This document shows positions 17,057-26,198 of a stretch of DNA of 64,000 nt, piece after piece. The notes beneath the pieces are model-generated. The model was not told the origin of the DNA, ran no database searches, and worked only from the letters and a program-made list of their open reading frames with translations. Positions within the stretch are counted from its first letter, which is position 1, and each line of letters begins with the position of its first letter. Source of the stretch: Corynebacterium kroppenstedtii. Its GTDB lineage: Bacteria > Actinomycetota > Actinomycetes > Mycobacteriales > Mycobacteriaceae. The stretch spans positions 186,001-250,000 of the forward strand of contig NZ_QFRA01000001.1 of the NCBI RefSeq assembly GCF_003243515.1, in the 5' to 3' direction. The translations under genes were made by a program, and so were the position numbers.

Positions 17057-19300
17057 TTATTTCTCTGCGGTTGGGCTCGGTGAATCCGCTTGGTCCGCAG
17101 AATCCGCGTCGTGAACATCCGCGTCCTGGTCCTCAAAGCGTTTCACCACATATTTGAGAACCTCGGCGACTCCGTCGTCCTCCACTGAGGAGGTCACCCA
17201 GGAAGCATCGCGAATAAGGTCCCGATCGGCGTTCCCCATGGTGATACCCGCACCAACATAGGAGAGTAATTCGGTGTCATTGGGCATATCGCCGAAGGCA
17301 ATAACGTGGGATGGATCTATTCCTTTGTTATGGAAATACCACTCGGCACCGGTCGATTTATTCACGCCAATGGGACCCAGTTCTATAGATCCATATGGGT
17401 TGGAATAAGTGAGCGTGCTTCTTTCCCGAACGCTGTCATCGAGCGCATCAGCGATATCTTCGCTAGGCATGTCTGCCTTAACGACGACTTTAACTGCAGT
17501 GTTATCCACTGTGCGCACAATTATCTGGGCATCTGGAATATCTTCCTCAATTTGATGTGTGAGGATATCAGCTCCGCCTTCGAAAAAGCCTTCCACGTGG
17601 AGTACACGTTTATCCTTGGTGTCATAAACCACGGCACCATTCGCACAGATGGCAATGGGAGAGATCGGGAGCTGTTCGACAACAGGGTCAACTTCCTCAA
17701 TAGCCCGACCAGTAGCCAAGAGAACCTCGACACCATGTGCGTTGAGCTGCTCGAATACGTCACATGTAGCGTCGCTAATTGTATTCTCGTGAAGGATTGT
17801 TCCGTCAATATCGGAACAGACAGCAGCCACATCTGACGGTAATTTCGACTTAATGCGGGCAGGAATTTTGTCACGAATCTGTTTCGTCTGCCCGATAAGC
17901 GACGTCAATGTCTTATCTAATGACATCCATTCAATATCACGGGTGGCGTCCGTCATGGATGCAGTGGCGGACTGCACTGATTGAAGCAATTCGCGTGAGG
18001 AACGATAGAAAGAATCTCGCGCTTCGATAATCTTCGAGGCGCCCTCGTGATTATTCTTAGAGGTCTCCTCATAGAGGGAATCGAAACTCGTCTGCAGAGA
18101 CTCGACGATCTTTTCAGCACCATCGTCGCGCTTATCGTTTTCCTTCTTCTTCAAGGCCTTCTCAGCCTTCGCCTTCTCTGCTTGCTCTGCTTTCTCCGCC
18201 TCTTTCTCGGCAGTCTTCGCTTCCTTTATTTCTTCTTTGCGTTTATTTTTTTCAAGCTTATCCGCGCGTTTACGTAGCTTCGTTTCCTCATCGGCTTGCC
18301 ACGGCATTTTCTCATTCAATGCCGCTGCGGATTCGGTCACGGAGTCACGGGCGCTCACCGAGGCAGACTTCACCGCATCGGAACTCTTCGCCCACGCGTC
18401 GGAGCTCATGCTCACACTCTTATTAACGATGTCGCGGGTTGTCGTCGTCACGACATGCGTCAAATTATTCAAATCGTCCCGCAGCTTGCGGATACCGTGC
18501 CGTTCCTCTGCGACGGCATTATCCTCACGCTGGGCGACTTCAAACGGTGGGGCAGCTCCGCCGTACCGGGCCGGGATCCAGTATTCGTCCCCCTTAATTG
18601 GCCCATTGTCCTGCAAGTACATCTCCCACAGCCTGTCCAGGTCATTGACCATGACATCCCGGAGACGATCCGTCTCTGTCGCCGCGTCTCCATCAGGATG
18701 GATAGGTGAGAGAACGTTGATATAAATCGGGGTCCGCGTGCGCCCCAACCGCTTCGGGTGCCCCTTCGTCCAGACACGCTGAGAGCCAACGATGGTAACG
18801 GGGATCAAAGGCACCCCGGCTTCCTGGGCCATCCTGACAGCGCCTTTGCGGAAGTCTTTGATCTCAAAGCTGCGTGAAATGGTCGATTCCGGGAACACAC
18901 CAACCAAACGGCCCGATCGGAGATAATCCACAGCCTGCCGGTATGACTCACTCCCGTCGATCCGGTCCACAGGAATGTGTTTCATCCCACGCATGATCGG
19001 CCCCGCAATGGGGTGATCGAATACTTCGGATTTGGCCATGTACCGCACATATCGGCGGCAGCTTCGGAAGGGAATCCCCGCGTAGGCAAAATCAAGGTAA
19101 CCGGTGTGGTTCATCACCACAACGGCACCTCCTTTGGCCGGTACATTCTCAGTTCCTGTCACTCGAAAACAGAGGCCTTCCAGAGTGAATAGGGTCCGAG
19201 CAAGGCCAATAATGCCGAAGTAAAACGGATCTGCCATAGGGCTCATCTTAACGGTGAGCTTATGGACACAGGAATTCACCAGCTTTTTTATGTTCACCAC
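17057..19300 (-). CDS. Fusion of PlsC-type acyltransferase, coiled coil and HAD phosphatase
   Basis: A 747-residue protein with three parts. Residues 20-270 are a 1-acylglycerol-3-phosphate acyltransferase-like domain with the HX4D motif in NHTGYLD (His65, Asp70) and the glycerophosphate block VFPESTISRSF. Residues about 290-470 are a charged helical stretch rich in Lys, Glu and Ala, very likely a coiled coil. Residues about 490-725 are a Cof-type HAD phosphatase with SDIDGTIL, LLATGRA and FGDMPNDTELL. An acyltransferase joined to a phosphatase could act in sequence on a phospholipid precursor such as phosphatidate, but that is inference. The start is uncertain: GTG 19300 or an internal ATG about 20 residues later. 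Cotranscribed with the small HAD gene. Confidence 0.85.
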   Translation of the reverse strand: MVNIKKLVNSCVHKLTVKMSPMADPFYFGIIGLARTLFTLEGLCFRVTGTENVPAKGGAVVVMNHTGYLDFAYAGIPFRSCRRYVRYMAKSEVFDHPIAGPIMRGMKHIPVDRIDGSESYRQAVDYLRSGRLVGVFPESTISRSFEIKDFRKGAVRMAQEAGVPLIPVTIVGSQRVWTKGHPKRLGRTRTPIYINVLSPIHPDGDAATETDRLRDVMVNDLDRLWEMYLQDNGPIKGDEYWIPARYGGAAPPFEVAQREDNAVAEERHGIRKLRDDLNNLTHVVTTTTRDIVNKSVSMSSDAWAKSSDAVKSASVSARDSVTESAAALNEKMPWQADEETKLRKRADKLEKNKRKEEIKEAKTAEKEAEKAEQAEKAKAEKALKKKENDKRDDGAEKIVESLQTSFDSLYEETSKNNHEGASKIIEARDSFYRSSRELLQSVQSATASMTDATRDIEWMSLDKTLTSLIGQTKQIRDKIPARIKSKLPSDVAAVCSDIDGTILHENTISDATCDVFEQLNAHGVEVLLATGRAIEEVDPVVEQLPISPIAICANGAVVYDTKDKRVLHVEGFFEGGADILTHQIEEDIPDAQIIVRTVDNTAVKVVVKADMPSEDIADALDDSVRERSTLTYSNPYGSIELGPIGVNKSTGAEWYFHNKGIDPSHVIAFGDMPNDTELLSYVGAGITMGNADRDLIRDASWVTSSVEDDGVAEVLKYVVKRFEDQDADVHDADSADQADSPSPTAEK

Positions 19301-19537
19301 ACGCCGGATGCGTCATCTGTGGGCACTGCAGAGGAGCTCACTGAGCGCCGAAACCCATCGAACAGCCCCGATTGTCACCCCCGTAATGGGTTAATTTTGG
19401 GATTAATTTACCGCCCAATTCCGGTCATTAACGGGCATAACTAACGAAAATAATGCACCAAACGGACATAAATAAACCTTTATCAGCCATAGCTCCAGCA
19501 CCCGACGAGACTGTCGGTAGTTCACACAGGAAAACTA

Positions 19538-19559
19538 CTACCTACGCGACCGTAGGTAG
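19538..19559. promoter_or_regulatory. Perfect palindrome, probable operator upstream of glpD
   Basis: CTACCTACG at 19538-19546 is exactly complementary to CGTAGGTAG at 19551-19559, with a 4-base spacer. A two-fold symmetric 22-base site about 220 bases before the glpD start is what a dimeric repressor or activator would bind. The regulator is not identified in the window. Confidence 0.5.
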
Positions 19560-19606
19560 AAGCTCACGCAGGTCTGCGCCAGATGATAGCGTCGACACCG
19601 TAAATA

Positions 19607-19621
19607 ATGTGACCTTCACAT
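19607..19621. promoter_or_regulatory. Short palindrome ATGTGA-3-TCACAT upstream of glpD
   Basis: The half-sites resemble those of CRP/FNR-type regulators, and GlxR in corynebacteria controls glycerol genes. But the spacer is 3 bases, not the 6 of the GlxR consensus, so identity with a GlxR site is doubtful. Confidence 0.35.
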
Positions 19622-19779
19622 CTCATTGAGTGAGTACGAGAGCTACATAACACAAAGATGGTGAAACCCCCTCCTGATCCAGGCCTCTGGCACCAACAAG
19701 GAGGACGAATCGCCTTCACAAAGTGCTACTCTTCCAGCTCTTTCACACGTGCTCAGCTTGAAGGAGGAACCTAGCAACT

Positions 19780-21507
19780 ATGGCGATCTCAGCCACTAGC
19801 ACTTCACTGAACAAAGAACAGCGCGAACAAGCGTGGGAAGATTTCGGTAAAGAGCACTACGACATGGTCATCATCGGCGGAGGATCCGTCGGGGCCGGTA
19901 CAGCACTAGACGCCGCAACTCGTGGTTTGAAAGTTGCTGTCTTGGAAACCCGTGACTTCGCTGGAGGTACCTCCTCACGCTCGTCCAAGATGTTCCACGG
20001 CGGACTCCGTTACCTCGCCATGCTGGACTTCCGGCTTGTTGCCGAGGGGCTTCGCGAGCGCGAACTCAGCATGTCCGGCCTGGCCCCGCACCTGGTCAAA
20101 CCGCTGAAATTTATCTTCCCGCTGGAGCACCGCATCTGGCAGCGTCCGTTCATGGCGTCGGGCTTTATGTTGTACGACCTCATGGGTGGCGCAAAGTCCG
20201 TGCCGATGCAGAAGCACTACACCCGCAGAGGCATGCTCAAGATCTCCCCCGGGTTGAAGGAAGACGCACTTGTCGGCGGTGTTCGTTACTTCGACACCCT
20301 CGTTGACGACGCCCGCCACACCATGACCGTCCTGCGTACTGCGGCAGAGTTCGGCGCGACGATCCGCCCCTCCACGCAGGTCGTCGATTTCGAGAAGGAC
20401 AGGGACCGAATCACCGGCGCGAAGATCGTCGACACTGATTCTGGCCGTACAACCACCATTCACGGATCGGTATTTGTCAACGCCACCGGTATTTGGAATG
20501 ACGAGATCGAAAAGCTCGCCAGCGTCGAGGGCAAATTCCACGTCCACACCTCCAAGGGTGTTCACATCGTCGTCCCAAAGTCGGTCTTACCTGGCGACGT
20601 TGCCCTCACGTTCGTCACCGAAAAGTCCGTTCTCTTCGTGATCCCATGGGGTGAGTACTGGATCATCGGTACCACCGACACCGACTGGACCATGAACCTG
20701 GCCAACCCCGCGCCAACGCGAGCCGATATCGACTACATCTTGGAGCACATTAACGCCAAGGTGAAGCAACAGATCACGTACGACGACATCGTCGGCGTGT
20801 ACGCGGGACTCCGCCCGCTGGTTGCCGGTTCTTCGGACTCGACGACGAACCTGTCACGTAACCACGCTGTCGCCCGCGTTGCCCCTGGTCTCGTGTCTGT
20901 GGCTGGCGGCAAGTACACGACCTACCGCGTGATCGGTGCAGATACGGTCGACGCTGCCAAGGAAGACATTCCGTTCGATGTTCCGGATTCGGTCACCACG
21001 GATGTGCCGCTCCTTGGTGCCGACGGCTACCACGCTCTGGCCAACCAGATTCCGCAGCTGGCCAAGCGGCTGGGAATTTCCGAAAAGACCGTGGAGCACC
21101 TGCTCAACCGCTATGGTTCGCTCATCTACGAAGTCCTGGCACCTGCCGAGAAGGACAAGTCCCTGCTTGAGCCGATCCCGGGCGCACCGGCCTACTTGAT
21201 GGCTGAAGCGCTGTATGCAGCTACCCACGAGGGTGCGGCTCACCTGGAGGACATCCTTCACCGCCGTATGCGCCTCGCGATGGAATACGACCACCGTGGC
21301 GTCGAATGTGCGGAAGCAGTCTCCAAGCTGGTTGCGGACACGATGGGCTGGGATGAAAAGGCCCGCAAGGAAGAAATCAAGGTCTTCACGGATCGTGTCG
21401 AGGCTCAGAAGAAGGCTGAAAAAGAGCTGACCGACGAGTCCGCTAACAAGATCGAGGCGAATGTCGAAGATACTCGCCCGGACGTCGATACTTCTCAGGA
21501 CAGGTGA
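19780..21507 (+). CDS. glpD: Glycerol-3-phosphate dehydrogenase (respiratory, FAD)
   Basis: A 575-residue membrane-associated flavoprotein that oxidises glycerol-3-phosphate to dihydroxyacetone phosphate and passes electrons to quinone. The N-terminal FAD motif is MVIIGGGSVGAGTALDAATR near residue 30. The GlpD blocks ETRDFAGGTSSRSSKMFHGG and FPLEHRIWQRPF follow, and GGKYTTYRVI closes the FAD domain. The C-terminal helical domain is present, with an extra acidic tail. ATG 19780 lies behind AAGGAGG. It is the first gene of glpD-glpF-glpK. Confidence 0.93.
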   Translation: MAISATSTSLNKEQREQAWEDFGKEHYDMVIIGGGSVGAGTALDAATRGLKVAVLETRDFAGGTSSRSSKMFHGGLRYLAMLDFRLVAEGLRERELSMSGLAPHLVKPLKFIFPLEHRIWQRPFMASGFMLYDLMGGAKSVPMQKHYTRRGMLKISPGLKEDALVGGVRYFDTLVDDARHTMTVLRTAAEFGATIRPSTQVVDFEKDRDRITGAKIVDTDSGRTTTIHGSVFVNATGIWNDEIEKLASVEGKFHVHTSKGVHIVVPKSVLPGDVALTFVTEKSVLFVIPWGEYWIIGTTDTDWTMNLANPAPTRADIDYILEHINAKVKQQITYDDIVGVYAGLRPLVAGSSDSTTNLSRNHAVARVAPGLVSVAGGKYTTYRVIGADTVDAAKEDIPFDVPDSVTTDVPLLGADGYHALANQIPQLAKRLGISEKTVEHLLNRYGSLIYEVLAPAEKDKSLLEPIPGAPAYLMAEALYAATHEGAAHLEDILHRRMRLAMEYDHRGVECAEAVSKLVADTMGWDEKARKEEIKVFTDRVEAQKKAEKELTDESANKIEANVEDTRPDVDTSQDR

Positions 21508-21508
21508 G

Positions 21509-22258
21509 ATGGAAACGCTAACAGGCCCCCAAGCCATGGGGTGGGAATTCTTCGGCACGATGATGCTAATGCTGTTTGGTAACGGTGTGTGTGCCGCGGT
21601 CAATCTCCGGACGTCCACGGCTCGCAACACCAACTGGCTGACCATTGCTTTTGGCTGGGGTCTCGCAGTGTTTATCGGCGCGAGTATCGCTGACAAAACC
21701 GGTGGCCACCTGAACCCGGCCGTCACTTTGTCCCTTGCTATCGACGACAAACTCGAGTGGTCGCTCGTCCCCTGGTACTTCGGCGGACAGATGCTCGGCG
21801 CGATGGCTGGTGCGTTCCTAGCGTGGGCAGCATTCAAGCAATTGTTTGATGCCAACAACCTGGATGAGAACGGCAATGACGTCAAGGGAAATGCCACCAC
21901 GCAGGGCATTTTCTTCACCGTCCCCGCTCATCCCAATAACTTTTGGAATGCATTAACTGAGTTCATCGCCACGTACTCATTGTTGGTCTTCATTCTCCTC
22001 GGGCCTTCCGGTGGAGACTTGGGCTCCCTCAAGTACTTTGGCGTTGCGTTCATCATCGTCGCTATCGGTTTGTCCCTCGGTACACCCACCGGGTACGCGA
22101 TTAACCCCGTGCGTGACCTTGGCCCGCGTCTGATGTACGCCTTTGTACTGCCCATTAAGGACAAAGGTGGAGCACAGTGGGCATACGCTTGGGTTCCGAT
22201 CGTCGGACCGATGCTCGGTGCTGTTGCCGCCGGCCTCACCGCCGTAGCCCTCGGATAA
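21509..22258 (+). CDS. glpF: Glycerol uptake facilitator (aquaglyceroporin)
   Basis: A 249-residue MIP-family channel with six membrane segments. The first pore motif is intact (GGHLNPAVTLS); the second reads GYAINPVRDLGPRL, so NPA is replaced by NPV while the Arg and Asp that mark glycerol channels remain. I chose ATG 21509, one base after the TGA of glpD and behind AGGACAGGTGAG; an in-frame upstream start at 21461 lies inside glpD and is less likely. Placed between glpD and glpK, it lets glycerol enter for GlpK to trap. Confidence 0.9.
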   Translation: METLTGPQAMGWEFFGTMMLMLFGNGVCAAVNLRTSTARNTNWLTIAFGWGLAVFIGASIADKTGGHLNPAVTLSLAIDDKLEWSLVPWYFGGQMLGAMAGAFLAWAAFKQLFDANNLDENGNDVKGNATTQGIFFTVPAHPNNFWNALTEFIATYSLLVFILLGPSGGDLGSLKYFGVAFIIVAIGLSLGTPTGYAINPVRDLGPRLMYAFVLPIKDKGGAQWAYAWVPIVGPMLGAVAAGLTAVALG

Positions 22259-22445
22259 ATCATGAATACAGTGCGCTCCGCCCGACCCGTCAGTGTCGCC
22301 GGGGCGCGCTTGTATATACGCGAAGAAACAGCACTCCCCTCCACGACCCCGCGAATTCGATTTACACACACAAGACAACTTACACACACAAGACAACGCA
22401 GTAACTATCCAACACACTTTTGGACCACACACTTTTGGAGATCCC
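22259..22445 (+). repeat. Two tandem duplications in the glpF-glpK gap
   Basis: An 18-base unit (TTACACACACAAGACAAC) is present twice head to tail at 22362-22379 and 22380-22397. A 13-base unit (ACACACTTTTGGA) occurs at 22412-22424 and 22427-22439, and its second copy carries the GGAG ribosome binding site of glpK. Both are exact copies. Confidence 0.9.
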
Positions 22446-23984
22446 ATGCCAGAGAAATACGTAGCAGCCATCGACCAGGGAACCACCTCCACCCGGTGCA
22501 TTCTCTTCCGCCACGATGGATCCATTGCCACCGTCGCCCAATTCGAGCACAAGCAGATCTTCCCCAAGAAGGGCTGGGTTGAGCACGACGCCAACGAAAT
22601 TTGGAACAACACCCGACGCGCCGTCGGTGAAGCAATGGCGGAACTCGATATTTCCGTCAACGACGTTGTTTCGGTCGGCATCACCAACCAGCGTGAAACG
22701 ACGGTGGTCTGGGACAAGAACACCGGCGAGCCCATCTACAACGCGATCGTGTGGCAGGACACCCGCACGAATGACATCGCGCAGCGGCTTGCTGGCGACG
22801 AAGGACCGGACCGTTGGCGCAAGACGACGGGTGTTCGCCTGAACTCATACCCCGCCGGCCCCAAGATCATGTGGATTTTGGAGAACGTGGAGGGTGCCCG
22901 CGAGAAGGCAGAAAAGGGCGACCTCCTCTTCGGCACGATCGACACCTGGCTCTTGTGGAACTTAACCGGTGGTGTCGACGGCGACAACGGCAACCCCGCC
23001 TTGCACGTCACCGACGTGACCAACGCTTCCCGTACATCCCTCATGGACCTCAAGACGCTGCAGTGGGATGAGGACCTGTGCAAGGCGATGGACATTCCGC
23101 AGTCCATGCTTCCCGAGATTCGCCCGTCGATCGGCGACTTCCGCACCGTACGTGCCCGCGGTTCACTGGCTGGCGTCCCGATCCGTGGCGTGCTCGGTGA
23201 CCAGCAAGCCGCCATGTTCGGCCAGTGCTGCTTCGGCAACGGCGACGCGAAGAACACCTACGGAACCGGTTTGTTCATGCTGCTCAACACCGGCGCAAAG
23301 CCAAAGTGGAGCGACAACGGTTTGATCACCACCGTGTGCTACCAGATCGAAAACCAAAAGCCGGTCTACGCACTCGAAGGATCGGTCGCCATGGGTGGCT
23401 CCTTGGTGCAGTGGCTTCGCGACAACCTCCAGCTGATTCCTAACGCCCCCTCGGTTGAAAACATGGCCAAGTCCGTGGAGGACAACGGTGGCGTCTACTT
23501 CGTCCCCGCCTTCTCTGGTCTGTTCGCTCCGCGGTGGCGTCCCGACGCTCGCGGTGCGATCGTCGGACTGACGCGTTTTGCTAACCGCAACCACCTGGCC
23601 CGCGCGGTCCTCGAAGCAACCGCGTACCAGACCCGCGAGGTGCTTGACGCCATGGTCACGGACTCGGGCGTCGACATTAACGCGCTGAAAGTTGACGGCG
23701 GAATGGTCATGAACGAATTCCTCATGCAATTCCAGTCCGACATCATCAACACTGAGGTTGTCCGCCCCAAAAACATCGAGACCACGGCGCTGGGTGCAGC
23801 GTACGCGGCCGGCCTGTCCGCTGGGTTCTGGGATTCGCTCAATGAGCTCAAGGAACAAAGCACTGTGGACAAGGTGTGGAAGCCGAAGATGGGTGAAGAC
23901 GAGCGCAAGCAGCTCTACAGCGATTGGAACCGCGCCGTCGAACGCACCTACAACTGGGAGGAGAGCACCAACGAGCCCAGCTAA
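22446..23984 (+). CDS. glpK: Glycerol kinase
   Basis: A 512-residue FGGY-family kinase that makes glycerol-3-phosphate from glycerol and ATP. It begins MPEKYVAAIDQGTTSTRC, the phosphate-binding start of the family. FGGY signatures appear as YGTGLFMLLNTG and GGMVMNEFLMQFQSD, and substrate-binding residues sit in GITNQRETTVVWD. I set the start at ATG 22446 because GGAG lies just upstream and the family begins here; a longer in-frame reading from 22293 runs through the repeats and is unlikely. Last gene of the glycerol operon. Confidence 0.94.
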   Translation: MPEKYVAAIDQGTTSTRCILFRHDGSIATVAQFEHKQIFPKKGWVEHDANEIWNNTRRAVGEAMAELDISVNDVVSVGITNQRETTVVWDKNTGEPIYNAIVWQDTRTNDIAQRLAGDEGPDRWRKTTGVRLNSYPAGPKIMWILENVEGAREKAEKGDLLFGTIDTWLLWNLTGGVDGDNGNPALHVTDVTNASRTSLMDLKTLQWDEDLCKAMDIPQSMLPEIRPSIGDFRTVRARGSLAGVPIRGVLGDQQAAMFGQCCFGNGDAKNTYGTGLFMLLNTGAKPKWSDNGLITTVCYQIENQKPVYALEGSVAMGGSLVQWLRDNLQLIPNAPSVENMAKSVEDNGGVYFVPAFSGLFAPRWRPDARGAIVGLTRFANRNHLARAVLEATAYQTREVLDAMVTDSGVDINALKVDGGMVMNEFLMQFQSDIINTEVVRPKNIETTALGAAYAAGLSAGFWDSLNELKEQSTVDKVWKPKMGEDERKQLYSDWNRAVERTYNWEESTNEPS

Positions 23985-24883
23985 GTAGATTCGAACCCAC
24001 GAGCTCGGGTTCTTTACCTCGAGCTCGTTAATTGTGGGGCCCGGGGTTATTTGTGATTATTCCCCGGCTCCCCCGGTAATTTAATTCACAATTTCGCCCA
24101 AGCTGATTTTTCTTTCGCATCGAGGCATAAAAGTACGCACGACATCGTTTATTCCCTGTTACATATATCCCTATGTAACAACATTCACCAGACATTGCTT
24201 TTGTTGCGTCTACGTTCTTTAACGTAAAACCCCATTTCGAGATAGAGCGCAACCCATCGAGTTAATCGTCGTTCAGGTGTGTTATTTCTCACTCTCTCAC
24301 CACGACCTATCGCTCACCCGCCATTGACCCGATTTTTATATTCGCGGGACATTGAGCACCCAATCACCCCCCGACCACTCACCGCATGATGACACCCCCG
24401 ATCGGACTTCAGTGTCACCACAAAACACTCGGTTAACATGGGCAAATACGAAACAGCAGCGCCCTCACAGACCGCACAGGGACGAGCTAAACATTACACC
24501 TCCAACTCAACCCATCGGTAGGGATCGCATATATCTCAGTTCATTACGCACCAGCCCCACATGAGGGTGGAACTGCTCATTTTTTCTTCGTCAAACTTCT
24601 GAAGTGCATTAGTATTTTCTTTAGCGATATCTACCGATTGAATCAATATTCAGGTTGGGAGCATCAGCCAAGGGAATAAAAACAGCGAGGCGTCCGTCGA
24701 GAAGAAATCTCGATATATCAACTTCCTAGCCTCTACTTTTTCTTCCGCCCTAAGAAGTTTCCCACCGTGGAGCATTGAGATATCGGATAGATGAAGTGGT
24801 TAATTATCACACTAGCTGTCTACTAGAACCGTGGGAGTTAACCGCGCCGACCATTGTTCATTTCTCCCTACACGAGGTTAAAA
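23985..24883. other. Long intergenic region between glpK and the lipase-like gene
   Basis: About 900 bases without a convincing gene. Near its start, hairpins around 24000-24030 (CGAGCTCG arms) and 24038-24073 (CCGGGG and CCCCGG arms) could end glpK transcription. The remainder is AT-rich for this genome, with several short reading frames that lack ribosome binding sites or family signals. The last 100 bases presumably hold the promoter of the secreted hydrolase. Confidence 0.5.
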
Positions 24884-26041
24884 ATGTCGTCCCTCAAGAA
24901 GGCCAGCGGCGCCGCTGTTCTCTCGCTTGCAGTGATCTTCGGTTCGGGCACCATTGCTGCCGCCGAAGCGAACCCTGACGGAGTCGTACGCACCTACAAC
25001 ACCCACCCCGGCCGAATCACCGGCATGGTCGCCCCCGACGCTCAGGTCACTGACGGCACGTTCACGTCGACCGATGGCAAAGGCACCCAGATCTACTGGA
25101 AGAAGAACATCATCCCCAATGCCAAGGGAAGCATTGCTCTGATCCACGGTCTGGCGGAAAACCAGCAGCGCTACGACTACATCACGTACCGCCTGAACTT
25201 GGCCGGATATAACGTTTACCGCCTGGACCACCGCGGTCACGGCCGTTCCGCTGAACCGTACAATAACGTTCACAAGGGACTGATCGATAACTTCAACTTT
25301 GTTATCAACGATATGAAGCAGCTCGTGGACATGATCCACAACGAGCAATCCGGCAAGGTGTTCATGATGGGCCACTCCATGGGCGCCATGGCTGCTCAAA
25401 TGTATTCAGTGGTCTACCCTGACACCATCGACGCGACCGTAACCAACGGTGGCGGTATTCCGGTCAACAACTACGGCGAGAACACGCTGATGCCGGAGTA
25501 CAAGCACGCCGATGGCCAGTCCTACCCGTTCTTTGTCGGGCCATACCTGCCTAACGATGGCAAGCGCCCGTTCGAACCACTCGACGCCATGCTCGGCTAT
25601 AACGTCCAGGGTGTTCTGGACCAGTTCGGGTTGAAGTTGCCGCCGGATGCGGGCAAGCCGATCGAATCCCCGGAGCCACTCAAGACCGTCGACGTACCTA
25701 ACGCCTTCAAGCTGGGTGTCGTCTCGGATCCGGATGTTCGTGACCAGCTCTCTAACGATCCGCTCAACAGCAAGACGTTAAACGTGTCGACGCTGTACCA
25801 GATCGCATCCGCCCTGCTCTACACCGGCGCTCACGCAAAGAACTACACCAAGCCGACATTGATCATGCACGGTGACACCGACGGCCTCGTCCCCTATCCG
25901 CTCGATATCAACTGGTACAACGCAGTCGGATCCACCGACAAGCACATGGTGCTTTGGAAAGGATCCATGCACGAAACGATGAACGAGCCCTCCCGCGACG
26001 AAGTCATCGACCGCGCAATCGGATTCATCGACGCGCACTAG
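24884..26041 (+). CDS. Secreted alpha/beta hydrolase, lysophospholipase/monoacylglycerol lipase-like
   Basis: A 385-residue secreted hydrolase of the Hydrolase_4 (S33-like) group. The first 28 residues are a Sec signal peptide: basic MSSLKK, a hydrophobic core and a probable cleavage near TIAAAEA. The mature part carries LIHGLAENQQR (oxyanion region), DHRGHGRSAE, the nucleophile in FMMGHSMGAMAA, the acid in HGDTDGLVPY and the histidine in GSMHETMNEP, so the triad looks complete. Such enzymes release fatty acids from mono- or diacyl lipids; in a lipophilic bacterium that would feed growth on host lipids, which is inference. ATG 24884 follows GAGG. Confidence 0.85.
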   Translation: MSSLKKASGAAVLSLAVIFGSGTIAAAEANPDGVVRTYNTHPGRITGMVAPDAQVTDGTFTSTDGKGTQIYWKKNIIPNAKGSIALIHGLAENQQRYDYITYRLNLAGYNVYRLDHRGHGRSAEPYNNVHKGLIDNFNFVINDMKQLVDMIHNEQSGKVFMMGHSMGAMAAQMYSVVYPDTIDATVTNGGGIPVNNYGENTLMPEYKHADGQSYPFFVGPYLPNDGKRPFEPLDAMLGYNVQGVLDQFGLKLPPDAGKPIESPEPLKTVDVPNAFKLGVVSDPDVRDQLSNDPLNSKTLNVSTLYQIASALLYTGAHAKNYTKPTLIMHGDTDGLVPYPLDINWYNAVGSTDKHMVLWKGSMHETMNEPSRDEVIDRAIGFIDAH

Positions 26042-26198
26042 GTACTCCCGGGTTACATACCTACCTCTTTCACAAAGCTCTCCGTCATGCCGGCCGTTGT
26101 ATTCGCCCCCTTCGGGAAGCTTTGTTGAATTTTCGATCTATCAATCCCGTTACCGTTACGTCGCATCCTGACAGCCGATGAAGAGCGCTAATACCGCG

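Larger units (their letters stand above)
19301..19779. promoter_or_regulatory. Divergent control region upstream of glpD
   Basis: This 479-base stretch separates the PlsC-HAD gene from glpD. It holds two perfect palindromes (described separately at 19538 and 19607) and an AAGGAGG ribosome binding site for glpD at about 19761. No coding region is convincing in it. Confidence 0.5.

Noticed and set aside
19607..19621. GlxR/CRP site
   Set aside because: Spacer is 3 instead of 6 bases; kept only as an unnamed palindrome.
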